Under the pieces are notes generated by a model. It searched no databases and was not told the DNA's origin. It saw nothing but the letters and a program-made list of their open reading frames with translations. Position numbers and translations under genes: made by a program. Shown in pieces: positions 53,397 through 62,171 of a stretch of DNA of 64,000 nucleotides; within the stretch, counting starts at the first letter, position 1, and the number at the start of each line of letters is the position of its first letter. The stretch is from Leadbetterella sp040829825 (lineage in GTDB: Bacteria; Bacteroidota; Bacteroidia; Cytophagales; Spirosomataceae): the NCBI RefSeq assembly GCF_040829825.1, contig NZ_JBFOLH010000023.1; one strand, 5' to 3'.

Positions 53397-55589
53397 TTAC
53401 TTCACGGGCAGGAGCTTCCCGGTATGCAGGTAATGATGAATTCCTTCCATGACGCCTTCGGCCAGGGGGGTGGAGGCAAAGTAAACATGGGGATTTTCTT
53501 TCAGCACTTCCAGCTCCGGGCTGTGGTTGCTGACCACTATGCCGTTTGTACGCCCACCCAGCATGCCCAGGTCATTCCCGCCGTTGCCGGCAACTATGAA
53601 ATTGCGGATGTCTTTTTTCCATTTATAGGCCAGGTAGTGAAGCGCTTTTCCTTTTCCGGCGCGGGGAGGAACGAGATCCAGGTGACGATTATCGGTGAGA
53701 AAAAGCCTGGCGCGCAACTGGCGGCTGTGGAGAAGATGGTGCAGATCGGCCAGCTGGTCATCGCCAAAACCGGCACCCACATAATAGCTCAGCTTGAAAG
53801 GTGTCTGGGCTTCGTCTTCCTGCAGGGTAAGGCCCGGGTAGTCGTTGAGAAGTTCTTTCAGCTTTTCCCGCTTCCACTGAAACCGGATGTGCTTTTCCCA
53901 GCCCCGGTCAGGCAGGAAGTCTTGGGTGTAGTAGATCTCCGTGCCGACAGAACAGATAAACAGGGCGGCAGCAGCAAGAACGGGGTGGTCTTCAAGGGCT
54001 TTCCGGGTCATGGCCACATTCCGGCCGGTAGAGATGCCGAAGATCATTTTCTGCCTGTTCTCCCCGAGAAAATTCATGAGACCGGCTAAGGCAGGGGCTT
54101 CTTTTTCTTCAATGAGCGTACCGTCGAGATCGGAAATAAAGAATACCGGCGTTTTCAGCAGGCGGTTGCCCCAGGCAGAGTTCTCCCTGTTTTGTGCAGC
54201 GGCTGTACTTTCTTCTTTATGGAGGGTGTCTAAGAGGTCGATATACCGGGCCGCGTGGGCTGTCCAGGAATAGGTCTCCTGGCTGGTGATGATCCCGTTT
54301 TTTGAATATTCATCCCAGGTGTTGTGATCAGAGATAACCCGTTTAAGTGCCTGCGATATCCCGGCGGGATCGTCTACATTGACCAGCAGGCCGTTTCGGG
54401 CGTTTTCTACTATTTCTTTGGGGCCGCCGGTAGGCGAGGCCACTACAGGCAGCCCGGAGGCGGCGGCTTCAACAATGGTCAGCCCGAAATTTTCACCCGG
54501 CGTGGCGTTGACAAAAACCCCTTTTTTCCGGGCCGCTACCCGGTAAATTTCGGGTACTTCATGAAAAGGATCGTTCTTTTTCGGAATAGCCATTTTCCCG
54601 TACAGGTCGTATTTGTCCATCAGCAGCAAGAGGTTGGTGAGGGTTTCCTGCTCGTCTGGCGGCATTACGCTGATGTCTTTTCTTACCCCTGCAAAAATAG
54701 CGAGGTTGGCCATGGTCTGCAGCTCTTTGTCACGGCCGTAGCTGGTAATGATGGTTTCAAAATTCTTGCGTTTGTCGGCCCGTCCTATGGAGAGGATCAA
54801 CGGTTTTTCCGGGGCAAAGAGAAAACGTTCAATTTCTGAATTTATCCTTAAAAGGGCCAGCTCTTCCTCGGTGGTCATGGTAAAGCCGGGCATGGAGGCT
54901 TTGTAATAGGGATAAAAAACGGTATGGTTGATACCGGGAGGAATGACCCTGAATTTTGCCAGATGCCTGTTCCCGTAACCGCGGTATTGGGAATCCATCT
55001 CGTAACGGGTGCTTATGATTACGGCGTCAGCGGCTTTCAGCGTTTCTTCTTCTTCCCGGATACGTTTTTCCATGTTAAACCGTGCGTTTATTTTTTCGGC
55101 CGTAAGCCCTTCTTTCAGCAGGATGTCCTGCTTGTTCCTTCCCAGCGAGTGGCCCGTGGCAATGAAGCGGGTGTTAAAGACCCGGCTGAGCTCGCGTGCA
55201 ATGTAGTTGCCGTCGGCATAATGCCCGTGCATGATATCCGGGATATCGTTTTGCGTTTCGGTAAAGCGTATGGTTTTGTCAACAAACTCATCGAGATAAT
55301 TCCAGAGCTGCTCTTTTTCACGGTACTGGAGCCCGCCGCACTGGATTCGCACAATCCGTGCTTTTTCATTGACCACTTCTATGTCTTCTGCATAGGCGGG
55401 AGAGACACGTTTGTCCGCAATTTTCCGGGTAACCAGGTCCACTTTCCGGATAGCCGGGTGAAGAGAGAGGGCTTCCAGCAGTTCCAATACGTATTTTACC
55501 TGTCCGCCGGTGTCTTTATCGCGACCGATTTCTGCATTCTTGAAACGGATCAGGCCATGAGGGCTGAAGAGCTGTACATAGTATTTCAT
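53397..55589 (-). CDS. bifunctional sucrose-phosphate synthase / sucrose-phosphate phosphatase
   Basis: 730 residues. The GT4 glycosyltransferase (about 1-460) begins QLFSPHGLIRF and has DTGGQVKYVLELLEAL, HGHYADGNYIARELS, IPPGINHTVFYP, LSIGRADKRKN and FGLTIVEAAASGLPVVASPTGGP, the family's UDP-glucose and fructose-6-phosphate binding region. A HAD-superfamily IIB domain (about 470-730) starts FISDLDGTLIEEKE and has the GNGGNDLGMLG motif, acting on sucrose-6-phosphate. Together they make sucrose from UDP-glucose and fructose-6-phosphate, a pathway best known in plants and cyanobacteria. A TAACTTTG element at 55717-55724 may be its promoter. Confidence 0.88.
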   Translation of the reverse strand: MKYYVQLFSPHGLIRFKNAEIGRDKDTGGQVKYVLELLEALSLHPAIRKVDLVTRKIADKRVSPAYAEDIEVVNEKARIVRIQCGGLQYREKEQLWNYLDEFVDKTIRFTETQNDIPDIMHGHYADGNYIARELSRVFNTRFIATGHSLGRNKQDILLKEGLTAEKINARFNMEKRIREEEETLKAADAVIISTRYEMDSQYRGYGNRHLAKFRVIPPGINHTVFYPYYKASMPGFTMTTEEELALLRINSEIERFLFAPEKPLILSIGRADKRKNFETIITSYGRDKELQTMANLAIFAGVRKDISVMPPDEQETLTNLLLLMDKYDLYGKMAIPKKNDPFHEVPEIYRVAARKKGVFVNATPGENFGLTIVEAAASGLPVVASPTGGPKEIVENARNGLLVNVDDPAGISQALKRVISDHNTWDEYSKNGIITSQETYSWTAHAARYIDLLDTLHKEESTAAAQNRENSAWGNRLLKTPVFFISDLDGTLIEEKEAPALAGLMNFLGENRQKMIFGISTGRNVAMTRKALEDHPVLAAAALFICSVGTEIYYTQDFLPDRGWEKHIRFQWKREKLKELLNDYPGLTLQEDEAQTPFKLSYYVGAGFGDDQLADLHHLLHSRQLRARLFLTDNRHLDLVPPRAGKGKALHYLAYKWKKDIRNFIVAGNGGNDLGMLGGRTNGIVVSNHSPELEVLKENPHVYFASTPLAEGVMEGIHHYLHTGKLLPVK

Positions 55590-55964
55590 ACGCTATGATT
55601 TTTGTAAATACCGGCCGGGAAAACGGGGAGGCGTATGCCTCAGAAATAAAAAAGGATTGAAAGAACATTTGCCCGCAGAAGGCAGAACTGACAAAGGGAA
55701 CACCCCCAGCTGAATACAAAGTTAGGAAATTTTCAAGACATATACACGGAACCGAAGCGCTTTATGATGCGAAAAGGGTGTGTGAAAGTATTGTCCGGCG
55801 GCTATTTTGGCAGGGAGATGAGGAAGTTTTACCTGCTTATCAGCGAGAAGCTATTTAAGAAGTGCCTGTTTTCTTTTTTCTGCATTTAACACCTGTTTAA
55901 TGTTCAGATAAGGCTCTTTGTGGTCAAAGAACTTTTGAGACGCATTATTCATTTCTTTTTCGGA
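55590..55964. other. 375-base intergenic region with a promoter and no supported gene
   Basis: Lies between the AraC gene and the sucrose-phosphate synthase gene, both on the - strand. It holds a TAnnTTTG element at 55717-55724. A + strand open frame of 41 codons (55764-55889) is the only coding candidate and resembles nothing I recognise. No strong hairpin is seen. Confidence 0.5.
55717..55724 (-). promoter_or_regulatory. possible -7 promoter element of the sucrose-phosphate synthase gene
   Basis: Reads TAACTTTG on the - strand, an exact TAnnTTTG match; predicted leader about 120 bases. Confidence 0.45.
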
Positions 55965-56828
55965 TTACGATATGTTTTTGATGTACCTGTTGAGGTAGTC
56001 TTTGGGCGAGGTGCCCGCCACGCTTTTGAATACCCGGTTAAAATTAGCAATGCTGTTGAAGCCGCAGCTGTAGGCTACCCCCGAAATATTATCGAAACTT
56101 CCGCTGGTGAGGCTCTTACAGGCTTCTGTAACACGAAGCTCGTTTAAAAAGGTAACAAACGTAACGCCGGTGTGCTTTTTAAAGTACCGGCAGAATGCCT
56201 GGGGCGTAAGGTGGGCGGCAGCGGCCACGTCATCCAGGGTGAGCTGGTTTTTATAATTCTTCAATACGTAGTTATAAATCCTGCTCATTCGTAAACCTTC
56301 TCCTTCAGAAATAGTCTCATTACCAAGCGAGGCCAATTGGCCTGGCCTGGGCTCCATTTTGCAGAACGCACGCAGCAGGTGAAGGAAATGAATGATCTGG
56401 TCGGTGGGGGCGGCTTTCCTGATCTTCATCATCCGCTTGGCAATAAACGGGGCATGGCGTTCAGGCACCTTAAAGCCGCCGCGGTAATCTTTCAGAAAAG
56501 AGTGAAACGATCTCAGCTCCGGCAGGCTTAAAAGGGCATTGAGCGAGCCGTCAGGATCATAGAAAACAGAAAGGGTGTGCACTTCTTCCCCGTTAGCCGG
56601 TTGGGAACGGAAAACATGCGATTGCTGGGGTGCAATCAGGAAAATGTCGTTATCTGAGAATTCGTGAAAGTGATTGTCTACAATAAGCGTTCCGCTTCCT
56701 TTGATGATCCAGATCAGCTGGGTTTCCTTATGGCGGTGAAGGTAAGGGTAGAACTGCGGAATTTTATCTTCCTGCACAAGAACCGACTTATCGGGTGTAA
56801 CCGGGATAGTGAACTGTAAAGGTTTCAT
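55965..56828 (-). CDS. AraC-family transcriptional regulator
   Basis: 287 residues. The N-terminal half (1-170) is a cupin-like sensor domain (HKETQLIWIIKGSGTLIVDNHFHEFSDNDIFLIAP). The C-terminal AraC helix-turn-helix pair (about 185-287) has LTLDDVAAAAHLTPQAFCRYFKKHTGVTFVTFLNELRV and FDNISGVAYSCGFNSIANFNRVFKSVAGTSPKDYLNRY. It probably responds to a sugar or derivative and may regulate the sucrose or GH43 genes next to it. A TATTAAC-TG-GTTAATA palindrome lies upstream at 56899-56914. Confidence 0.94.
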   Translation of the reverse strand: MKPLQFTIPVTPDKSVLVQEDKIPQFYPYLHRHKETQLIWIIKGSGTLIVDNHFHEFSDNDIFLIAPQQSHVFRSQPANGEEVHTLSVFYDPDGSLNALLSLPELRSFHSFLKDYRGGFKVPERHAPFIAKRMMKIRKAAPTDQIIHFLHLLRAFCKMEPRPGQLASLGNETISEGEGLRMSRIYNYVLKNYKNQLTLDDVAAAAHLTPQAFCRYFKKHTGVTFVTFLNELRVTEACKSLTSGSFDNISGVAYSCGFNSIANFNRVFKSVAGTSPKDYLNRYIKNIS

Positions 56829-56898
56829 CTCTTCTTATTTTCAGGTTGAATTTCTAAGATAAATTTAGCGGAATTTAACCCCTGCTGCAAATTTTTCA

Positions 56899-56914
56899 TA
56901 TTAACTGGTTAATA
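56899..56914. promoter_or_regulatory. palindromic site upstream of the AraC gene
   Basis: TATTAAC and GTTAATA separated by TG, about 71-86 bases ahead of the AraC start. It could be an autoregulatory site, but AraC proteins more often use direct repeats, so the assignment is weak. The surrounding 56829-57073 stretch is AT-rich and otherwise without features. Confidence 0.35.
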
Positions 56915-57073
56915 TATGCGTATAATATGTTAAAAATATTTGCTAAATTATGTCGAATTGCGTAAAATAGACACAAATAGGTCGTTTCCAAAGATAATTC
57001 CGCATTTCGTATTATTGCTGAAATAAGAATAAGGATGAAGTGAAAACCGCCTAACGATTGTTGGGCTTTGGGG

Positions 57074-57775
57074 TTAAGCCAACCCCAAAGCTACTTCCAT
57101 CATATGGTTAAAGGTTTTTTCTCTTTCTTCCTGGCTGGAAGCCGAACCGGTAAGGATATTGTCGCTTACCGTCAGCAGGGAAAGCGCATTTACGCCGAAC
57201 CGGCAGGCCATGGTATAGAGAATTTCCGTTTCCATATCGATACCCAGTATGCCGTGCCTTTTCCAGACATCCCAGCGGTCAGGCTCCACGTCGTAGAAGG
57301 TGTTGGTGCTGAAAACGGTACCGGGATGCACGGGGATGTTCAGCGTACGGGCAATTTCATACGCCCGGATCAGGAGCTTAAAGCTGGCCGTAGGAGCGAA
57401 ATGCTGATTTTTAAAGAGAACACTGTTGGCATCCGAGTCGCCTGAAGCCCCGGTAACCAGCAGCACCTGGCCGAGGTCAAGGTCTTCCTGGATAGAGCCG
57501 CAGGTACCCACACGGATGAGGTTTTTGCATTGGTAGGTGTTGATGAGTTCATGGATATAGATGCCGGCACTTCCCATGCCCATGCCTGTACCCTGGATAG
57601 ATACACGTTGTCCTTTGTAAAGCCCGGTAAAGCCGAACATATTGCGTACTTTGTTGTAGCAAACCACATCGGTCAGGTAGTTTTCAGCTACGAATTTTGC
57701 TCTCAGGGGGTCTCCGGGAAGGAGTACCGTTTCGGCGATATCGCCTACGCTGGCTTCTAAATGTATACTTCTCAT
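57074..57775 (-). CDS. deoD: purine-nucleoside phosphorylase
   Basis: 233 residues, the hexameric DeoD type. It has LLPGDPLRAKFVAENYL, VRNMFGFTGLYKGQRVSIQGTGMGMGSAGIY, VRVGTCGSIQ, the DMETEILYTMA segment and the catalytic Asp in LLTVSDNILTG. It phosphorolyses purine (deoxy)nucleosides to base plus (deoxy)ribose-1-phosphate. It is last in the deoC-ALDH-deoD run; heptad array D lies in the gap before it. Confidence 0.95.
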   Translation of the reverse strand: MRSIHLEASVGDIAETVLLPGDPLRAKFVAENYLTDVVCYNKVRNMFGFTGLYKGQRVSIQGTGMGMGSAGIYIHELINTYQCKNLIRVGTCGSIQEDLDLGQVLLVTGASGDSDANSVLFKNQHFAPTASFKLLIRAYEIARTLNIPVHPGTVFSTNTFYDVEPDRWDVWKRHGILGIDMETEILYTMACRFGVNALSLLTVSDNILTGSASSQEEREKTFNHMMEVALGLA

Positions 57776-57800
57776 AGTTTTTGATTAAACAGGCTTGGTT

Positions 57801-57903
57801 AAGTTAAAAGTGAAAAGATAAAAGTGAAAAGTTAAGGAAAATTTAGTATTTAATAAGTAAAGATATTCCTCAACTTTTAACTTTTCACTTTTAGTTTTTC
57901 ACT
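57801..57903. repeat. heptad inverted-repeat array D
   Basis: Left arm 57801-57835: AAGTTAA, AAGTGAA, AAGATAA, AAGTGAA, AAGTTAA. After a 33-base spacer, the right arm 57869-57903 reads CTCAACT, TTTAACT, TTTCACT, TTTAGTT, TTTCACT. It ends three bases before the ALDH stop (57907) and leaves about 25 bases before the deoD ATG on the other side, so it fills the gap inside an apparent operon. Confidence 0.88.
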
Positions 57904-57906
57904 TTC

Positions 57907-60267
57907 TTACGCTCCGTACGGAATCCAGATATTTTTCACTTCACTGGCTCTTCTCAGGAATTCTTTTTGCAACGGGTTGTTCAGCCAGTCGTAATGCTTG
58001 CCGTAGCTCACCCAGGTACGTTTCATGGAGTCGGCCGACAGCAGCTCCACGTTTTTGCTGCCTTCAGCGGTGCCGAAGTACCAGATTCCTTCCACATCAT
58101 AGTGCCTGGCCAGCTCGGTAGTGAGCACTTCTCCGGGGCCTGTGACAATATTTACCGTTCCGCCGGGTACATCGGAGGTATCAAGCACCTGGTAGAAGTC
58201 AGTGGCTGAAAGGGGTGAGCTTTGTGACGGGATCACCACCACGCTGTTGCCCAGGGCAATGGCCGGCATTACCGTACTGACAAAGCCAAGGAGGGGGAAT
58301 TCTTCCGGGCAAACAATACCCAGCACGCCTACCGGCTCATTCATGGCCAGGGTTACATTTCCCGAAGTGGTGTTATGTACCCGTCCGTCATGTTTGTCGG
58401 CATATGCTGCATAGGTAAATATCCGCTCTACTGACCGGCTTACTTCCAGGGCTGCATCTTTGGCCGAGTAGCCGCAGGCTTCCACAAGCCGCTCTTCAAA
58501 TTCGTTTTTCCGGGCCGAGAGATTCTCAGCTATATAGTAGAGTACCTGTGCACGGGCATGGCCGGTATTATTGGCCCATTTGCCGTTGGCCTGTGCGGCT
58601 TCCACTGCATTCCGGATGTCTTTCCGGGAGCCTTCACCCACTTCACCTACCACTTGCCCGGCCGGGTTCAGCACCTGCAGGCTGTAGCCGTTATCAGGAC
58701 GGGCCTGCTTACCGCCAATGTACATTTTTGGGGTACGGTCGAGGCTGTTCTTCACTGCTTTTGCACTTTCGGAGACTTTGAAGCCAAATGTTTTTTCGGC
58801 AAAGGCTTTGCCCGCTTTCGGCTTTACATACTCCATAAGGCCTTCCAGGCCGCCTTCACGCCCGAAACCCGACTCCCGGTATCCACCGAAACCGGAGGCA
58901 GCGTCAAAAACGTTGGTGGTATTGATCCAAACGGTTCCCGCTTTCAGCTTCGGTGCCACGTCAAGCGCCAGGTTAATGTTTTCTGTCCAGAGGCTGGCGG
59001 CCAGTCCGTAACGGGTGTTATTGGCCAGCTTTACGGCTTCCTGGTGACTGCGGAAGGTGGTCGCCACCAGTACCGGCCCGAAGATCTCTTCCTGTGCAAT
59101 CACCGAAGCCGGAGATACATTCAGGAAGAGGGTAGGCGGAAAGAAGCAGCCGCCGGCCGGGATATTTTCGAGCTGCCAGATCTCGCAGCCGTCATTTTTT
59201 CCTTTTTCTACAAAGGAAGAGATGGTCTGAAGCTGTTCATTGCTGACAATGGCGCCCATGTCAATGCCTTTGTCGAGCGGATTACCCACCACCAGCTTCT
59301 GCAGGCGTACCTTCAGCTTTTCGTACAGGATTCCGGCTATGCTCTCCTGGGCCAGCAGGCGTGAGCCGGCGCAGCAGACCTGGCCCTGGTTAAACCAGAT
59401 GGCGTCTACCACACCTTCCACTACCGAGTCAAGGTCGGCATCTTCAAATACAATAAACGGCGACTTGCCGCCCAGCTCGAGCGAGAGCTTTTTCCCTGAT
59501 CCGGCCGTGCTTTTGCGGATGATCCGGCCCACTTCGGTAGACCCGGTAAAGGCTATTTTCTGTACGCCGGGATGGTTCACCAGGGCCTCGCCCACACTTC
59601 CATGGCCGGTGATGATGTTCACCACTCCCTTAGGTAAACCGATGTTCTGACAGATTTCGGCAAAAAGCAGGGCGGTCAGCGAGGTTTGCTCGGCCGGTTT
59701 CAGCACCAGGGTATTGCCCATGGCCAGTGCCGGTGCTATTTTCCAGGAAAGCATCAGGAGAGGGAAGTTCCAGGGAATAATCTGGCCCATTACGCCGATC
59801 TCGCCGAAATCTTTCAGCTCAGAGTCCATCAGCTGGGCCCAGCCTGCATGGTGATAAAAATGGCGTGCGACCAGCGGGATATCGATGTCACGGGTTTCGC
59901 GAATGGCTTTACCGTTATCCAGCGACTCCAGCACGGCAAACAGGCGGGAGTGCTTCTGTACCTGGCGCGCCAGGGCATACAGGTATTTTGCCCTTTCATG
60001 CCCTCCGGCACTTACCCATCCGGGCAGCGCTTTTTGGGCGGCTTTTACGGCGGCATCCACATCATCGGCGGAGGCCTCGGCCACCCGGGCCAGGGTTTCG
60101 CCGGTAGCGGGGTTCACGGCCGGGAAAGTATCTTTTTGGGTGACCCATTTCCCGTTAATGTATAGCCCGAAGGTGCGGCCGTGCTTGTCCAGGAACTCCA
60201 TGGCATTCTTGTCGCTTTCGGGGGCCGGGCCGTATTCCATGGTATCGAAAATATCTTTGACTGTCAT
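57907..60267 (-). CDS. double-domain aldehyde dehydrogenase (ALDH16-like)
   Basis: 786 residues. The first domain (about 30-490) is a complete ALDH: IPWNFPLLMLSWKIAPALAMGN, the catalytic Glu in LELGGKSPF and Cys in NQGQVCCAGS. The second (about 510-786) has only the cofactor-binding half (EPVGVLGIVCPEEFPLLGF, GNSVVVIPSQ, VEGIWYFGTAEGS) and no catalytic cysteine region, the layout of ALDH16. It oxidises an aldehyde to an acid; beside deoC the likely substrate is acetaldehyde from deoxyribose-5-phosphate cleavage. That link is inference. Confidence 0.92.
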   Translation of the reverse strand: MTVKDIFDTMEYGPAPESDKNAMEFLDKHGRTFGLYINGKWVTQKDTFPAVNPATGETLARVAEASADDVDAAVKAAQKALPGWVSAGGHERAKYLYALARQVQKHSRLFAVLESLDNGKAIRETRDIDIPLVARHFYHHAGWAQLMDSELKDFGEIGVMGQIIPWNFPLLMLSWKIAPALAMGNTLVLKPAEQTSLTALLFAEICQNIGLPKGVVNIITGHGSVGEALVNHPGVQKIAFTGSTEVGRIIRKSTAGSGKKLSLELGGKSPFIVFEDADLDSVVEGVVDAIWFNQGQVCCAGSRLLAQESIAGILYEKLKVRLQKLVVGNPLDKGIDMGAIVSNEQLQTISSFVEKGKNDGCEIWQLENIPAGGCFFPPTLFLNVSPASVIAQEEIFGPVLVATTFRSHQEAVKLANNTRYGLAASLWTENINLALDVAPKLKAGTVWINTTNVFDAASGFGGYRESGFGREGGLEGLMEYVKPKAGKAFAEKTFGFKVSESAKAVKNSLDRTPKMYIGGKQARPDNGYSLQVLNPAGQVVGEVGEGSRKDIRNAVEAAQANGKWANNTGHARAQVLYYIAENLSARKNEFEERLVEACGYSAKDAALEVSRSVERIFTYAAYADKHDGRVHNTTSGNVTLAMNEPVGVLGIVCPEEFPLLGFVSTVMPAIALGNSVVVIPSQSSPLSATDFYQVLDTSDVPGGTVNIVTGPGEVLTTELARHYDVEGIWYFGTAEGSKNVELLSADSMKRTWVSYGKHYDWLNNPLQKEFLRRASEVKNIWIPYGA

Positions 60268-60289
60268 TGTTTTAATTAACTTTTATTTG

Positions 60290-60368
60290 CCCCGGGCGTC
60301 GTCCCCGGGTTAATTTCCTTACCCCGGACTTCGTCCAGGGGCTGATTTTATTTCGTCCCTGCGGGACG
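60290..60368. repeat. cluster of three GC-rich short palindromes
   Basis: Two near-copies of a degenerate 20-bp palindrome lie 32 bases apart: CCCGGG-CGTCGTC-CCCGGG (60291-60309) and CCCCGGAC-TTC-GTCCAGGGG (60322-60341). A third hairpin CGTCCC-TGC-GGGACG (60354-60368) follows. All share CGTCC. The block is between deoC and ALDH on the same strand. A related element with the same TTC loop is at 63784-63798. Confidence 0.7.
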
Positions 60369-60376
60369 TCTGCTGT

Positions 60377-61330
60377 TTACGCCATGGCGTGCCGGTATCC
60401 GGCTGAATAGCGACCGGTCACATAATGTTCCAGCTGGCGTTCTATGTCGCCTAAGAGGCTGCTGGCACCGAAGCGGAAGAGCTGATTGTTCAGCCATTCG
60501 TTTCCGAGCTCTTCCCTGATCAGGATCAGGAAGTCGAGCGCCTGCTTGGCTTTCTGTATTCCGCCTGCCGGTTTATAACCTACTTTTGTGCCGGTGAGGG
60601 CGTAGTAATCGCGGATGGCCCGAACCATGACCAGGCTGACGGGCAGCGTGGCATTGACAGATTCTTTGCCGGTGCTGGTCTTAATAAAATCGGAGCCGGC
60701 CATCATGCTTACCCAGGAGGCTTTGGCTACCTTAGTGAGGGTGGGGATCTCGCCGGTGGCCAGGATGGTCTTCATGTGCGCATCTCCGCAGGCTTCGCGA
60801 CAGAGCTTCACTTCGTGATACAGCTCTTCCCATTTGTTGTTGATCACCAGCTCACGGCTGATGACAATGTCAATTTCAGAGGCGCCGGCTTCTACAGATC
60901 TCCGGATCTCGTCCAGCTTCTGATCCAGGGAGATTTTCCCGGCGGGGAAACCGGTCGATACGGCGGCTATCGGCAGGCCGCTGTTTCCGAGTGCGTGCCG
61001 GGCATCGGCAATCATGTTGTGGTACACACAAACGGCACCCACCGTAAGCGGGGGGAAACCCAGGGCTTCCAGGATGTCGCGGCGTACCGGATTCAGCGCT
61101 TTGGCGCACAACCGCTGAACGTTTCCGGCGGTATCGTCTCCGGCCAGGGTGGTGAGGTCAATGCACGACACCGCCCGGAGCAACCAGGCCGCCTGGTACT
61201 CTTTCTTTACGGTTCTGCGGGCAGGGAGGGTTGCTGCCCGGCGCTCTACTGCCGAACGGTTTATATTCAGGTTATCGAAATATTCCGGACTGAAGGGCAG
61301 GCCTTCGTTCCGTTTTTCGGGTAAACGCAT
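60377..61330 (-). CDS. deoC: deoxyribose-phosphate aldolase
   Basis: 317 residues, a long form with about 60 extra residues at the N-terminus before the barrel. The catalytic Schiff-base lysine is in GSDFIKTSTGKE; other marks are IDIVISRELVINNKWEELYHE, MKTILATGEI and VGYKPAGGIQKAKQALDFL. It splits 2-deoxyribose-5-phosphate into acetaldehyde and glyceraldehyde-3-phosphate. It is first in the deoC-ALDH-deoD run, 109 bases ahead of ALDH with the palindrome cluster between. Confidence 0.93.
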   Translation of the reverse strand: MRLPEKRNEGLPFSPEYFDNLNINRSAVERRAATLPARRTVKKEYQAAWLLRAVSCIDLTTLAGDDTAGNVQRLCAKALNPVRRDILEALGFPPLTVGAVCVYHNMIADARHALGNSGLPIAAVSTGFPAGKISLDQKLDEIRRSVEAGASEIDIVISRELVINNKWEELYHEVKLCREACGDAHMKTILATGEIPTLTKVAKASWVSMMAGSDFIKTSTGKESVNATLPVSLVMVRAIRDYYALTGTKVGYKPAGGIQKAKQALDFLILIREELGNEWLNNQLFRFGASSLLGDIERQLEHYVTGRYSAGYRHAMA

Positions 61331-61566
61331 AGGAGGAAAATGTTAAAATAAACGGAAAGAAAGATAAATCTTTTGGGATGCCCAAAAAAACGGCGAAAAA
61401 TAAGTTCACTTTTGTATGGGCGGTTTGTAGAAAGGCGAAAGACAGAGGTATTTTTGGGGGTAAAAACGGGGTTTTCTGCGGGTACCGGTTCCGTTAAATA
61501 AAAATGTGCGGGAAGAGATTTGTTAGTTCACGGAAATCTTACTTGATTTGTAAAATTAAAAATATT

Positions 61567-62100
61567 ATGTCTATGAAAAAGATTATTTCATCACTACTTT
61601 TTTCGGTTTTGGTATTGAGCGGAGTGAGTGTATCCGCACAGTTTGAGAAAGGAGATAAATTATTGAATGCAGGTATTAACCTGGGAGGTACCTACGGCGG
61701 TGGCGGTGTGGGTGTCGGCGGTTCTTTTGAGGCTGGAGTCCACGATTTTATCAGTGTGGGTGCCCAGGCAGACTTTGTAACCTGGAATTATGGCTGGACG
61801 GGATACAAGTGGCATTATAACTTTTTTACCGTTGCGGCCAGGGGCTCTTATCACTTTGGCAAGCATTTCCTGACTATGGATAACCTGGATCTGTATGCCG
61901 GTCCGTCATTAGGCTACCGGATTTCCAGCTACAAAACTCCTAACGGCTGGGGTGGAATTTACTCGGACAGCTACGGAAGCGGTGTTTTCGTAGGAGCATT
62001 TGCCGGGGCAAGATATTACTTTAAGCCGGCTATGGGTGTATTTGCTGAAGTAGGTTACAACGCCTCTCCGTTAAAAGCAGGGATAACGTTCAAATTCTGA
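61567..62100 (+). CDS. outer membrane beta-barrel-type exported protein
   Basis: 177 residues from the ATG at 61567 (MSMKKIISSLLFSVLVLSGVSVSAQ), a clear signal peptide; a longer frame starts at 61504 but lacks signal features. The mature part alternates aromatic and small residues in glycine-rich strands (GGTYGGGGVGVGGSFEAGV, DLYAGPSLGYRIS, FVGAFAGARYYFKPAMGVFAEVGYN, LKAGITFKF), as in small 8-stranded barrels of the OmpW/PF13568 kind. Ligand and role unknown. It ends at a double-stem terminator shared with deoB. Confidence 0.85.
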   Translation: MSMKKIISSLLFSVLVLSGVSVSAQFEKGDKLLNAGINLGGTYGGGGVGVGGSFEAGVHDFISVGAQADFVTWNYGWTGYKWHYNFFTVAARGSYHFGKHFLTMDNLDLYAGPSLGYRISSYKTPNGWGGIYSDSYGSGVFVGAFAGARYYFKPAMGVFAEVGYNASPLKAGITFKF

Positions 62101-62117
62101 TAAGCAGAAACGCAGGG

Positions 62118-62158
62118 TGACGCGGATTTCCAGGATATAATCCTGAAGATCCGCGTCA
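62118..62158. terminator. bidirectional two-part terminator hairpin
   Basis: Outer stem TGACGCGGAT (62118-62127) with ATCCGCGTCA (62149-62158) and an inner stem CAGGAT/ATCCTG (62131-62136 and 62140-62145), between convergent gene ends at 62100 and 62172. Confidence 0.85.
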
Positions 62159-62171
62159 TTTGCTTTTACTA

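Noticed and set aside
55764..55889. 41-codon + strand open frame between AraC and the sucrose-phosphate synthase
   Set aside because: Short, unlike anything I recognise, and against the direction of both neighbours; not enough to call a gene.
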